Shown: positions 42,175 through 49,402, counted from the first letter of the stretch. The stretch is 64,000 nucleotides of DNA from Pseudomonas crudilactis (GCF_013433315.1 NZ_WXVV01000012.1:62001-126000); one strand, 5' to 3'. The notes: generated from the sequence alone by a model not told the origin. Program-made: numbers and translations.

Positions 42175-42970
42175 ACCAGTTCAAGCCACTCCAGAACTGC
42201 CACCGGGCACTCGCATCCAGCCCGCTGAGTGCGAAACCCACGGCGCCTACGAACAGAAGGTCTATGCAGTGCTGGGCCGAGAGCTGAAAAGCAACTGCCC
42301 CGAATGCAGCCGTATCGCCCGCGAGAAATCTGAGGCTGCCGAGAAGGCCAACAAGGCGATGGAACTGCGCATGTCCCTCGCTCGCAAGCTGGGCGACGCA
42401 CTGATCCCGAAACGCTTCACCACTCGCACCCTGGGCAACTACCAGGCCGAGAACGAAGGCCAGCGCAAAGCCCTCCGGTTCTGCCAGCACTACGTGCAGA
42501 TCTTTGACGATATCCTGAAAACGGGTCGCTGCATGGTGCTGATCGGCAAGCCCGGCACTGGGAAAACCCACCTTGGGGCCGGCATGGCCAACGAGCTACT
42601 TCACAACACGTCGCGCACGGCCGTGTACCGCACTGTCGGCGCAATTCTTCAGGCGATCCGTTCCACGTACGACAAGCACAGCGAACGCAGCGAGGCCGAG
42701 ATTCTCTCGAGCCTTATCGATCCCGATCTGCTGGTGCTGGACGAGGTAGGCGTGAGCAAGGAGCAGCCGAGCGACTTTGAGCTGACGACCCTGTTCGCAA
42801 TCATCAACGGCCGGTACGAGCAGGAGCGCCCCACGGTGGTGATCTCCAACCTCGAAGCCAGCCAGTTGCCGGCCGCAATGGGCGATCGCTGCGTCGACCG
42901 TCTGCGCGAGGGCGGAATGATTGTGGTGCCGTTCGAGTGGGAATCTCAACGCGGCAAGGAGGGGTTCTGA
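42164..42970 (+). CDS. DnaC-type helicase loader ATPase
   Basis: This 268-residue protein has an N-terminal Cys/His set (C23, H26, C45, C48) suggesting a zinc-binding unit. An AAA+ domain follows with Walker A GKPGTGKTH (about 128-136), Walker B LLVLDEVG and the sensor segment PTVVISNLEA. It belongs to the DnaC/phage P-like loaders that place the replicative helicase at the origin. ATG 42164 with GGGAGG is preferred over 42155. It overlaps the initiator gene. Confidence 0.9.
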   Translation: MRSEPVQATPELPPGTRIQPAECETHGAYEQKVYAVLGRELKSNCPECSRIAREKSEAAEKANKAMELRMSLARKLGDALIPKRFTTRTLGNYQAENEGQRKALRFCQHYVQIFDDILKTGRCMVLIGKPGTGKTHLGAGMANELLHNTSRTAVYRTVGAILQAIRSTYDKHSERSEAEILSSLIDPDLLVLDEVGVSKEQPSDFELTTLFAIINGRYEQERPTVVISNLEASQLPAAMGDRCVDRLREGGMIVVPFEWESQRGKEGF

Positions 42971-42971
42971 C

Positions 42972-43364
42972 ATGAGTATCGACAAACAAAAACTCCAGAA
43001 GCTGCTGTGGAGTGAAGTCGCCTCCTGGAAGGCTGACTGCGGGGAGTTGAAGCAGAACGCTGAGGCACTCGGTGAATTCCTCGGTGAAAAAACCGTGGAG
43101 GAGGTGGCGCTGGAACTGCTGGCCGAGAACGAGCGACTTACTGCATTCGAAGAGGCGTATGCAACGGCCTGCAACGTCCGCAATCGGCTGATCGGAGAGA
43201 ACGAGGCGCTGCGCAAAGATGCCGAGCGCTACCGCTGGCTTCAGCACGGGCACAGTGGCTACATCGAAGTCGTCGAATGGATAGGCCCGCACGCTACCGG
43301 TATGACCGGTGATGACTTGGATGTGCTCGTCGATACTGCAATGAGCAAGGCGGTGCAGCCATGA
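42972..43364 (+). CDS. Phage protein of unknown function
   Basis: This 130-residue helical, charged protein has a coiled-coil-like middle (LELLAENERLTAFEEAYATACNVRNRLIGENEALRKDAERYRWLQ) and the end GDDLDVLVDTAMSKA. The RYRWLQ plus LD-x-A end is a layout seen in many phage early hypothetical proteins. It is two bases after the loader gene and overlaps the next by four. Confidence 0.6.
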   Translation: MSIDKQKLQKLLWSEVASWKADCGELKQNAEALGEFLGEKTVEEVALELLAENERLTAFEEAYATACNVRNRLIGENEALRKDAERYRWLQHGHSGYIEVVEWIGPHATGMTGDDLDVLVDTAMSKAVQP

Positions 43365-43837
43365 ATCCACTGATCGTTCGACAGATGCAACCGTGTCCGG
43401 TGAGTTGCGTTTCAACGTGCCTTGCGATGCTTGCCGGTCGACCTGCTGCCGAGGTCATCGATGAGCTGCACAAGCCATACCGCGAGGGCGAGCTGACCAT
43501 GCGCGAAATGCTCGAATACCTCGGGATCAAATACACGGCGTTTTTCAGTGTCGACAATCCGCCCCTGGCGGACGAGGGCGTTTATCTCTGCACGGCGCCG
43601 TCGCTCAATATCGAGGCTGGCAATCACCAGATCCTGATCGAGGTGACCGATGAGGGTTACTTCGTGATCGACCCGGTCCAGGGCCGCGAGGATCGCAAAT
43701 ATTACGTGCCGCGCGGCCAGGGCAGCGGTGATCCGCTCGCAATCGATCTCGGAGGGTTCGTCGTCGATGCGTTCGTCTCACGTTCCCACCTGGTGGAGAA
43801 ATACACGAACGCTATGGTGACGGAGGTTGCGGCATGA
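43361..43837 (+). CDS. C39-like cysteine-peptidase-fold protein
   Basis: This 158-residue protein has an N terminus with Q10, Cys16 and CLAMLAGRPAAEVI, matching the oxyanion Gln and nucleophile helix of peptidase C39-like proteins. His89 (GNHQILIEV) and Asp104 (FVIDPVQG) fit the remaining triad. Family members cleave leader peptides or act on envelope peptides; some are inactive. Finding one in a phage nin-type region is uncommon. Activity is inferred only from the motif layout. Confidence 0.62.
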   Translation: MNPLIVRQMQPCPVSCVSTCLAMLAGRPAAEVIDELHKPYREGELTMREMLEYLGIKYTAFFSVDNPPLADEGVYLCTAPSLNIEAGNHQILIEVTDEGYFVIDPVQGREDRKYYVPRGQGSGDPLAIDLGGFVVDAFVSRSHLVEKYTNAMVTEVAA

Positions 43838-44232
43838 ACGAGTTCGCAATCCGCAGCCAGCGCGATATCAGCCGTCTAATGGGCGTCCTGCACGCAACCG
43901 ACTTCACCAAACCCAAGATCGTGGTCATCAAGGACGAGAAGCGCCCTGACGTCTGCAACCGCAAGATGTGGGCAATGCTCAAGGACGTTTCCGACCAGGT
44001 GATCTGGCACGGCAAGAAGCTGACCAGTGAAGACTGGAAGTGCCTTTTCGGTGCCTCGTTGGAGAAGCAGCGTGCGGAGCCTGGCCTCGACGGTGGCTTC
44101 GTCGTGATGGCCGTATCGACCCGCAAGCAGTCGCAGAAGTGGTTCAGCGATCTGTTCGAGCTGATGCATGCCTTCGGCGCCGAGCATGACGTTCGCTGGA
44201 CTGAGCAGGACAAGTGGGGAGGGCGCTACTGA
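43834..44232 (+). CDS. ninB: NinB recombination protein
   Basis: This 132-residue protein matches lambda NinB (Orf): RDISRLMGVLHATDFTKPKIVVI, CNRKMWAMLKDVSDQVIWHGKKLTSEDWKCLF and FSDLFELMHAFGAEHDVRW are conserved blocks. NinB binds single-stranded DNA and helps RecA-type recombination in place of RecFOR. Overlaps of four bases at the start and one at the stop link it to its neighbours. Confidence 0.92.
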   Translation: MNEFAIRSQRDISRLMGVLHATDFTKPKIVVIKDEKRPDVCNRKMWAMLKDVSDQVIWHGKKLTSEDWKCLFGASLEKQRAEPGLDGGFVVMAVSTRKQSQKWFSDLFELMHAFGAEHDVRWTEQDKWGGRY

Positions 44233-44510
44233 TGAACCACTACTTCAGGTCGGGCGACCTGGCGCTCACTCTCATTTCCAGCTTCGGTTTCGCCGCAATG
44301 ACCACGGTGAAACTCGACATGTTCCTGCGCAAAGGGCAGACCGCTCAAGAACCTGATGGACGCCTGTTTACGCCAAAGTTTGATGGCTGGGTTGTCTATC
44401 GAGACGGCGAGGCCGGCGGTGGTTTCTTCCGTCCGGAGCACTTGCTGCCGCTGCGCGGCGACCTCACCCCAGAACAGCAGAAAGCCAAGGAGGCCGAGCC
44501 ATGCGCGTAG
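44232..44510 (+). CDS. Phage protein of unknown function
   Basis: This 92-residue soluble protein begins MNHYFRSGDLALTLISSFGF, with a strand-rich middle (WVVYRDGEAGGGFFRPEHLLPL) and a helical tail (TPEQQKAKEAEPC). It starts in the TGATG overlap with ninB and overlaps ninG by ten bases. Unrecognised. Confidence 0.58.
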   Translation: MNHYFRSGDLALTLISSFGFAAMTTVKLDMFLRKGQTAQEPDGRLFTPKFDGWVVYRDGEAGGGFFRPEHLLPLRGDLTPEQQKAKEAEPCA

Positions 44511-45106
44511 CCCTCAAGGAGAAGAAGGCTCCAAAGCCGAAGAAGTGCAAGAACCCAGCGTGCGGCATCAGCTTTCCGCCGCAGCGCTTGGGCCAGGCGG
44601 TGTGCAGTCCGAAGTGTGCGCTCGCCATGGCGCCGGCAAACGCCGAGAAAGCCCGCAAGGCCATCGCCCAGCGTGACCGCCGCGAGATCCAGGTGCGCAA
44701 GGAGAAGCTGAAGTCGCGCGGCGACCACATGCGTGAGGCCCAGCAAGCGTTCAACGCCTACATCCGTGCGCGTGACCAGGCTGCCCGCCACCTATGCATC
44801 TCCAGCGGGAAGCCGTTGGACTGGAGCGGTAACGCTGTAGACGCAGGGCATTACCGAAGCGTCGGTTCCGCCCCGCACTTGCGATTCGATGAGCGCAATT
44901 GCCATGCACAGAGCAAGCAGGACAACCGATTCCTATCGGGTAACGCCGTGGATTATCGGATAGGCCTGATCGCGCGCATCGGACAAGAAGCGGTCGACGC
45001 ATTGGAATCTGACCAGAGCGTGCGCAAGTACACCACCGACGATCTGAAGGCCATCAAGGCCGAATACCGGGCCAAGACCCGAGAAATGAAGAGGGCTGCA
45101 GCATGA
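44501..45106 (+). CDS. ninG: NinG/Rap recombination endonuclease
   Basis: In this 201-residue protein an N-terminal zinc unit (C16, C21, C35, C39) is followed by the NinG core: FNAYIRARDQAARHLCISSGKP, AVDAGHYRSVGSAPHLRFDERNCHAQSKQDNRFLSGNA. Rap is a structure-specific nuclease that cuts Holliday junctions and D-loops during phage recombination. The conserved His and Asn residues are present. Confidence 0.92.
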   Translation: MRVALKEKKAPKPKKCKNPACGISFPPQRLGQAVCSPKCALAMAPANAEKARKAIAQRDRREIQVRKEKLKSRGDHMREAQQAFNAYIRARDQAARHLCISSGKPLDWSGNAVDAGHYRSVGSAPHLRFDERNCHAQSKQDNRFLSGNAVDYRIGLIARIGQEAVDALESDQSVRKYTTDDLKAIKAEYRAKTREMKRAAA

Positions 45107-45369
45107 CGCAAGTTGCGCAAATAACCGGTGGCGCCAGCAGACCTTCGAAGGGCTGGCTCAAGCCGATGTTTCCCATCACCGGCAAAGCACATTACTTCAA
45201 CCAAGAGAAGGCGTACGCAGCCGTCACCGCTCATGGTCGCGCTTATTTCTGGCGGTCGCTCTGCGGGATCGACACTGTGAGCACGGACAAGATGCCAATG
45301 TTCGAACCGGGTAACTGGGATCGCTGCAAAAAGTGCGGACATAAACTGGCTCGGAGGGCCGCAGCATGA
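45103..45369 (+). CDS. Small phage protein with zinc-binding-like Cys pair
   Basis: In this 88-residue protein the C-terminal CKKCGHKLARR and a lone Cys (YFWRSLCGID) suggest a small zinc site. The middle is aromatic (GKAHYFNQEKAYAAVTAHGRAYF). Four-base overlaps link it to ninG and the next gene. No family recognised. Confidence 0.58.
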   Translation: MTQVAQITGGASRPSKGWLKPMFPITGKAHYFNQEKAYAAVTAHGRAYFWRSLCGIDTVSTDKMPMFEPGNWDRCKKCGHKLARRAAA

Positions 45370-45911
45370 CCTATCGCAACGTGATTTCCGCCGTGGTCCG
45401 CGCGCTGGCCGCTGAGACAATTAGCTCTGCTGGAGGCTGCGATTTTGAGCCGAAGGTGCAGTGCGCCAAGCAGAAAGGGGAGATCGTCGGCAAAGAGGCG
45501 GCACTGCTCCAAGATTGCTGGGTGTTCGGCCGTCTGCACAAGTCACTTTCGCCGGCACACTGGCGTGCACTGGTAGCGAAGTATTCAACGCACGAAGAGC
45601 GAAAGCACAGCGCGATCCTTGAGCTGCTGAACACAGTGAGGTCGCCGGCGCCGCAACGGTTCAGGGAGTGTGCAGTGCTGACGTGGGCTATTCCGCAAGT
45701 TGGCGGTACGGATGGGAAACGCTCCTGCACGGTGTTGCCTGCGGCTTGGTATGACATCACTAACTGGGACAACGACGGCAAGCCTGAATCGACCCGGTAC
45801 CGGTGGAGATCATCGATCCGGAAGGCGCTGGATGATCAGGTGAACGAAGCACTCACAGCGGCACAAGAGCTGCTTGACGCGGAGGGCTTGATCGAAAGTT
45901 GTGCGGCGTAG
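45366..45911 (+). CDS. Candidate late-gene regulator (Q position)
   Basis: This 181-residue helical protein has a Cys-containing N-terminal region and RYRWRSSIRKALDDQVNEALTAAQELLD at the C terminus. It is the last gene of the early rightward cluster, just before a promoter-terminator region and the lysis genes. That is where lambda-like phages carry antiterminator Q. Sequence alone does not prove that role; I recognise it only as a conserved Pseudomonas phage protein. Confidence 0.55.
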   Translation: MTYRNVISAVVRALAAETISSAGGCDFEPKVQCAKQKGEIVGKEAALLQDCWVFGRLHKSLSPAHWRALVAKYSTHEERKHSAILELLNTVRSPAPQRFRECAVLTWAIPQVGGTDGKRSCTVLPAAWYDITNWDNDGKPESTRYRWRSSIRKALDDQVNEALTAAQELLDAEGLIESCAA

Positions 45912-45991
45912 CAAAAAGCCATTGCAATGATTGAGAAAGTGAGAGAGTATTTATCCATCCTGTCGATCTTGCGCGTTAGGGATTGACACAT

Positions 45992-46018
45992 AAAACCCAG
46001 CTAATGAGCTGGGTTTTT
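45992..46018 (+). terminator. Terminator after the Q-position gene
   Basis: AACCCAGCT and AGCTGGGTT form a 9-bp stem with loop AATG and a T tract. A TTGACA lies just ahead (45983-45988), but no -10 is placed correctly, so a late promoter is not claimed. Confidence 0.85.
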
Positions 46019-46042
46019 CGTATTCGATCTGCGGAGTTTTAC

Positions 46043-46414
46043 ATGGAAGTTTGGGAGTTAATCAGGCGTCTCTTGGCTGGCGCAACGGGCGGCAACCAGT
46101 CCCACATGCCAGGGCTGATCGGCACCACGTATTACTGGGACTTGAAAAGATCCGGTTGTAACTTGAACCAGAGCTTTAATGAGATTTCGGATGCTGCCGA
46201 GTTGTTCGCTGAAGAAATGCAGGAGGCTGATCTAATTCGCCCCGCTGGTGTGCGAGGTGGCGCAATTGCGATTTTAGGCGCTATGGAGCGCACCGCCTTC
46301 GGAGAGGAGCTGTATCAGGCGCTTTGCCGTAGGGATGTCCTCGCCAAATTTGAGCATGGTGATGTGCCAATTGATATCAAGTCGATTCAGGAAGCCCTGT
46401 TGCAAGTCGCTTGA
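46043..46414 (+). CDS. Protein of unknown function between two terminators
   Basis: This 123-residue protein has GGAG seven bases before ATG 46043. The sequence is helical and acidic (EVWELIRRLLAGATGG, FNEISDAAELFAEEMQEADLI) with no membrane segment. Terminators on both sides make it a separate unit within the phage, as for moron genes. No family recognised. Confidence 0.58.
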   Translation: MEVWELIRRLLAGATGGNQSHMPGLIGTTYYWDLKRSGCNLNQSFNEISDAAELFAEEMQEADLIRPAGVRGGAIAILGAMERTAFGEELYQALCRRDVLAKFEHGDVPIDIKSIQEALLQVA

Positions 46415-46424
46415 GTTTTAGAAG

Positions 46425-46449
46425 TCCCGACCGTTGAGTCGGGATTTTT
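46425..46449 (+). terminator. Terminator
   Basis: TCCCGAC pairs with GTCGGGA around a 6-nt loop, followed by five T residues. It ends the 46043-46414 unit. Confidence 0.85.
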
Positions 46450-46467
46450 GCTTTAAACACTTCTTTG

Positions 46468-46495
46468 AGCCTCGGCATTTGCCGGGGCTTTTTCG
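46468..46495 (+). terminator. Second terminator before the lysis genes
   Basis: AGCC(T)CGGC and GCCG(G)GGCT form an interrupted stem with loop ATTT, followed by five T residues. Tandem terminators here suggest that late transcription needs antitermination. Confidence 0.7.
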
Positions 46496-46579
46496 TTTTC
46501 GGCTCCCCACACCCATTGCCCCGAGCTGGGAGTGCAGCGGACGCCGATCTATTCAACATGCACCCACGGAGTCGAGCGC

Positions 46580-46918
46580 ATGGAGTTATTGCAGCGCCTG
46601 CTCGACAAGTTCGACAGGCTTGAATTGCTGATTGCAGGACTGATCGGCGCTGTCGTCGCAAGTTGGTGGCACAAAGACGATCTTGCCGACTGGCGCGCCT
46701 GGCTGTTTTTTCTGGTTACTGGTCTGGCTTGTGCCGTGTATCTCACCGGAATGGTGACGGCATATCTCGGCGTAACAGAGCCAAATATCGTCATCGGCGT
46801 CGGCTTCCTTCTCGGCACCTTCGGCGGCTCACTACTGGCAGCCATCAACCGAGCCATCAAAGCCGCTGACCTCTGGGCGCTTATTCGCCAGCGGTTCGGG
46901 GGAGGCAATCCACCATGA
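46580..46918 (+). CDS. Holin-like membrane protein
   Basis: This 112-residue protein starts at ATG 46580. Three hydrophobic segments (LELLIAGLIGAVVASWW, WLFFLVTGLACAVYLTGMV, VIGVGFLLGTFGGSLLAA) are followed by a basic tail (INRAIKAADLWALIRQRF). Size, three helices, charged tail and position ahead of Rz fit a class I holin, which opens the inner membrane at lysis. It overlaps the next membrane protein by four bases. Confidence 0.68.
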   Translation: MELLQRLLDKFDRLELLIAGLIGAVVASWWHKDDLADWRAWLFFLVTGLACAVYLTGMVTAYLGVTEPNIVIGVGFLLGTFGGSLLAAINRAIKAADLWALIRQRFGGGNPP

Positions 46919-47280
46919 ATCTTGAACTGATCAACTCCATCGCCTGCGGCTTGATTGCCTTCTGGGCGAGCTGGTGTGTTCTTAGCGGACGAGTGCGGGA
47001 CGGTGTCATTGGAAAGCTGATCTATTCGGCGATCGCCATCAGCGGTTTTGTCGTGATGAGCCGAGAGCAGAACATCTTCATGATGGGGCCGACCACCGCC
47101 GGGATTACGTTGCACGTATCGCTTGCGCTCGCAGGTCTGCGACACATCTTCATGGTCATCTGGTGGCTGAGGGTGAAAGCTTGGCTGTGCCGCACCATGA
47201 ACTGCGAACACTGCATGGGCTGCGACCGCCCGATCGTGACAGGTAAATCTGGAGAGGCTCCAGATAGGAAGCACCCTTGA
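46915..47280 (+). CDS. Second holin-like or holin-modulating membrane protein
   Basis: This 121-residue protein has about three hydrophobic segments (SIACGLIAFWASWCVL, LIYSAIAISGFVVM, LALAGLRHIFMVIWWL) and a Cys-rich tail (CRTMNCEHCMGCDRP). It lies between the first holin-like gene and Rz with overlaps at both ends. It may be a second holin or an antiholin; which one cannot be decided from sequence. Confidence 0.6.
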   Translation: MNLELINSIACGLIAFWASWCVLSGRVRDGVIGKLIYSAIAISGFVVMSREQNIFMMGPTTAGITLHVSLALAGLRHIFMVIWWLRVKAWLCRTMNCEHCMGCDRPIVTGKSGEAPDRKHP

Positions 47281-47777
47281 GCGGACTCATTCGGCTGATA
47301 CCAATCTGGCTGTGGGTTGTTCTCGCCGCTGCGGGCTCAATCTGTTATCTCGCGATCCGTCTGGATAGCGTGAAGGACGATCGAGCAGCCATCACCGCCG
47401 AGCGCGACACTGCAACCGCCCGTGTGGATTCGCTCGCCAACACTCTCCGTCTTCAGCGCGAGATCACCAATGACATCAATCGAGTCTCCGACGATGCGAA
47501 AGCCAAGACTCAGCATGTATCGGCTGCCGTTGCTGTTGCTGATAACCGGGCTCGCAGCCTGCAGCAACAAATCACCGAACTCCTCGCCAAGCGAAAGTCT
47601 TGTGCTGCCGAGGTTGCCAGCGGAAGCCAGGCAAGAGCCGACCTTACCGTTCTGCTCGCCGACCTGCGTAGAAGCGCTGACGAAGAAGCGGGAAGGCTGG
47701 CAGAAGCGCTTGATCGAAGCCGAATAGCCGGATTTGTGTGTGAGGCCGCATACGCCGCCGCACAGAAGAGCAGGTAG
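47277..47777 (+). CDS. Rz-like inner-membrane spanin subunit (DUF2514)
   Basis: This 166-residue protein uses a TTG start that overlaps the previous stop (TTGA). One N-terminal transmembrane helix (WLWVVLAAAGSICYLAI) is followed by a periplasmic coiled coil (DRAAITAERDTATARVDSLANTLRLQREI) and the C-terminal DUF2514 region (AEVASGSQARADLTVLLADLRRSADEEAGRLAEALDRSRIAG). It would bridge to the outer-membrane lipoprotein encoded within it and fuse the membranes at lysis. Confidence 0.82.
   Translation: MSGLIRLIPIWLWVVLAAAGSICYLAIRLDSVKDDRAAITAERDTATARVDSLANTLRLQREITNDINRVSDDAKAKTQHVSAAVAVADNRARSLQQQITELLAKRKSCAAEVASGSQARADLTVLLADLRRSADEEAGRLAEALDRSRIAGFVCEAAYAAAQKSR
47515..47727 (+). CDS. Rz1-like outer-membrane spanin lipoprotein, embedded in Rz
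   Basis: This 70-residue ORF lies wholly inside the Rz-like gene, in another frame. The lipoprotein signal MYRLPLLLLITGLAAC ends with lipobox Cys16. A Pro/Ser-rich region follows (SPNSSPSESLVLPRLPAEA), then a short helical tail (TCVEALTKKREGWQKRL). Nested lipoprotein genes of this type are the hallmark of embedded Rz1. The ribosome site is weak, as usual for nested genes. Confidence 0.85.
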   Translation: MYRLPLLLLITGLAACSNKSPNSSPSESLVLPRLPAEARQEPTLPFCSPTCVEALTKKREGWQKRLIEAE

Positions 47778-47817
47778 GTCGCGACACGTTTCGCGAGTCT
47801 GCAAATTGTGTCGCGAC
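47778..47817. repeat. Perfect 10-bp inverted repeat between Rz and the 47835 gene
   Basis: GTCGCGACAC (47778-47787) and GTGTCGCGAC (47808-47817) are exact reverse complements with a 20-bp centre. Related pairs occur at 30319-30357 and 40641-40674, sharing CGCGACACGTTT. It may be a protein-binding site or a hairpin in the late mRNA. Confidence 0.6.
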
Positions 47818-47834
47818 ACTAAAAGGAGAGAGCC

Positions 47835-48110
47835 ATGAGTAACGGATATACCAGCCCAACCTGCCGCGGCGACATGAAACTCGGCACAGGCTGCGGGCAC
47901 TGTGTGCGATGCGCAGTTTTCAAGCCGGCCGAGATTCACCATCTTGCGGACCAGCGCCCGCACCTGATGGTGGTATCCAGTGACGGGCCTCACGTCATCC
48001 CGCGCGCGCTGATCCAGTCAGTGATCGACGGTCAGCAGCCTTCCACCATCCTCACCGAGCCGGTAGTGCAGCGCATCATTGAAGAATGGCTGCAGAAGGT
48101 AAGCGCATGA
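47835..48110 (+). CDS. Small phage protein with Cys cluster
   Basis: This 91-residue protein has AGGAGAG upstream. Its N-terminal CRGDMKLGTGCGHCVRC contains a Cys-x2-Cys pair plus two more cysteines, suggesting a metal site. The C-terminal half is helical (IPRALIQSVIDGQQP, VVQRIIEEWLQKV). The stop overlaps the next start as ATGA. No family recognised. Confidence 0.58.
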   Translation: MSNGYTSPTCRGDMKLGTGCGHCVRCAVFKPAEIHHLADQRPHLMVVSSDGPHVIPRALIQSVIDGQQPSTILTEPVVQRIIEEWLQKVSA

Positions 48111-48361
48111 CCGCCAAGCTCATCGACTTCAAGCGGGAAGGATGGCGAGACGCTGCGAAGACACTGCGCAAGATCGCTGACGACCTTGATGCTGGCGTGC
48201 ATCCGGAATGCACCGTAGGCGCGCTGACCCTTATAGGACCGAAAGGCGAAGTGACGGTGTTCGGGCTAGGGCCCAAGTGCGACGACCTGCAATGCCTGGG
48301 TGCGATGCGTCTGGGTGAGCAGAAGCTGATTGATGTGCTGCTCGACGGCGGGGAAGGGTAG
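48107..48361 (+). CDS. Small phage protein of unknown function
   Basis: This 84-residue protein has an N-terminal helix (FKREGWRDAAKTLRKIADDLDAG) and a beta-rich end (CTVGALTLIGPKGEVTVFGLG). It follows the 47835 gene by coupled translation and ends at a hairpin. Unrecognised. Confidence 0.58.
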   Translation: MTAKLIDFKREGWRDAAKTLRKIADDLDAGVHPECTVGALTLIGPKGEVTVFGLGPKCDDLQCLGAMRLGEQKLIDVLLDGGEG

Positions 48362-48387
48362 GTGTGCCGCAGGTAAATGCGGCACAC
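48362..48387. terminator. Hairpin between convergent genes
   Basis: GTGTGCCGCA (48362-48371) and TGCGGCACAC (48378-48387) form a perfect 10-bp stem with loop GGTAAA. It has no T tract on either side, so termination is uncertain. It separates the rightward 48107 gene and the leftward 48397 gene. Confidence 0.5.
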
Positions 48388-48396
48388 ATTACATGC

Positions 48397-48780
48397 TCAT
48401 CCGACGAGCCGGAACGCCTTTGCGAGGGCCTGATTCAGTTCGGAGCGCTCCCAGATTCCGGGCATAAACTGGGTTGAGTGCATCGTGATTGTGCCTATAT
48501 CAATTTCAAACTGACTCCCGGGTGTCTCTGCAATGATCTTTGAGTAGCGCTCCCTGCCTCTAATGACATCATGGCTGGCCGGAAGCTGTACTTTTGATCC
48601 AGTCTCAGTGATGGCAAAAACGGCTATCTCGTGCTTCTTTAGGACGGTCCCGCATTTGGCTGCCAGCTCTCTTGCTAGCGGTAGGTCGCGGTTGTTAGGG
48701 GCTGTCATCCCTTCTTCCATTGAGAGGCTCGCTGCAGACAAAACCTGCGCTATGAGCCAAAGGGCGCCGTTGTTATCCAT
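48397..48780 (-). CDS. Reverse-strand accessory protein upstream of terminase
   Basis: This 127-residue protein has AGGAG eight bases before ATG 48780. The sequence is mixed alpha/beta (LWLIAQVLSAASLSMEEG, LARELAAKCGTVLKKHEIAVFAIT, GSQFEIDIGTITMHSTQF) without signal peptide. It is the only leftward gene in the late region and needs its own promoter next to the terminase small subunit. Such inserted genes are often lysogenic accessory functions. Family not recognised. Confidence 0.62.
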   Translation of the reverse strand: MDNNGALWLIAQVLSAASLSMEEGMTAPNNRDLPLARELAAKCGTVLKKHEIAVFAITETGSKVQLPASHDVIRGRERYSKIIAETPGSQFEIDIGTITMHSTQFMPGIWERSELNQALAKAFRLVG

Positions 48781-48876
48781 TACCTTTTCTCCTGTGATTG
48801 ATTATGGCGTTTGCCGGGCTAGGTCTCGCTACGCCGGCGCGCAGATGATACTTGCACCAAAAGGGAATACACACTC

Positions 48877-49401
48877 ATGACAACCAAGCAATCCGACTGG
48901 GAGGCGATCGAACGAGCCTACCGGGCTGGTCTGCTTTCCCTGCGTGCCATCGGTGACAAGTTCGACACCAACGAAGGCACGATACGCAGCAGAGCAAAGA
49001 AGCATGGCTGGTTGCGTGACCTCACTGAGCAGGTACGCACCGCAACGAAAGAAAAGCTTTCACGCAAAGCTTCACGCAGTGACGTCACGCAGCGTGATGT
49101 GCGTGAAGATGCGCAAATCGTCGAGGAGGCTGCAACAGAGGCGGCTTCCGTTGTGCTGGCTCACCGCGTGGATCTTGCGCAGTGGCGCTCCATCTCGAAC
49201 AAGCTACGTGATGCGCTGCAAGACATCGAGGTGACCGAAGACAACATCGGCGACTTCTCCCGATCGCTCAACGCAGGCGTCGATGCTCAGCTCAAGGTCA
49301 TCAAGGGCGAACGCCAGGCCTACAACCTCGACACGGAAGAGGGTGACAAGACAGTCGACACTCTGGCCGCAATGATGGATGAACTATCGAAGGACGCCTG
49401 A
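48877..49401 (+). CDS. Terminase small subunit
   Basis: This 174-residue protein has an N-terminal helix-turn-helix (WEAIERAYRAGLLSLRAIGDKFDTNEGTIRSRAKKHGW) that binds packaging-initiation DNA. A central helical oligomerisation region and the tail TLAAMMDELSKD complete the usual layout. It heads the morphogenesis genes and precedes the large subunit by one base. The cos or pac site is probably nearby but not identifiable. Confidence 0.86.
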   Translation: MTTKQSDWEAIERAYRAGLLSLRAIGDKFDTNEGTIRSRAKKHGWLRDLTEQVRTATKEKLSRKASRSDVTQRDVREDAQIVEEAATEAASVVLAHRVDLAQWRSISNKLRDALQDIEVTEDNIGDFSRSLNAGVDAQLKVIKGERQAYNLDTEEGDKTVDTLAAMMDELSKDA

Positions 49402-49402
49402 C

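Noticed and set aside
45983..46011. TTGACA as a late promoter
   Set aside because: No acceptable -10 hexamer lies 16-18 bp downstream; that segment is the terminator stem.
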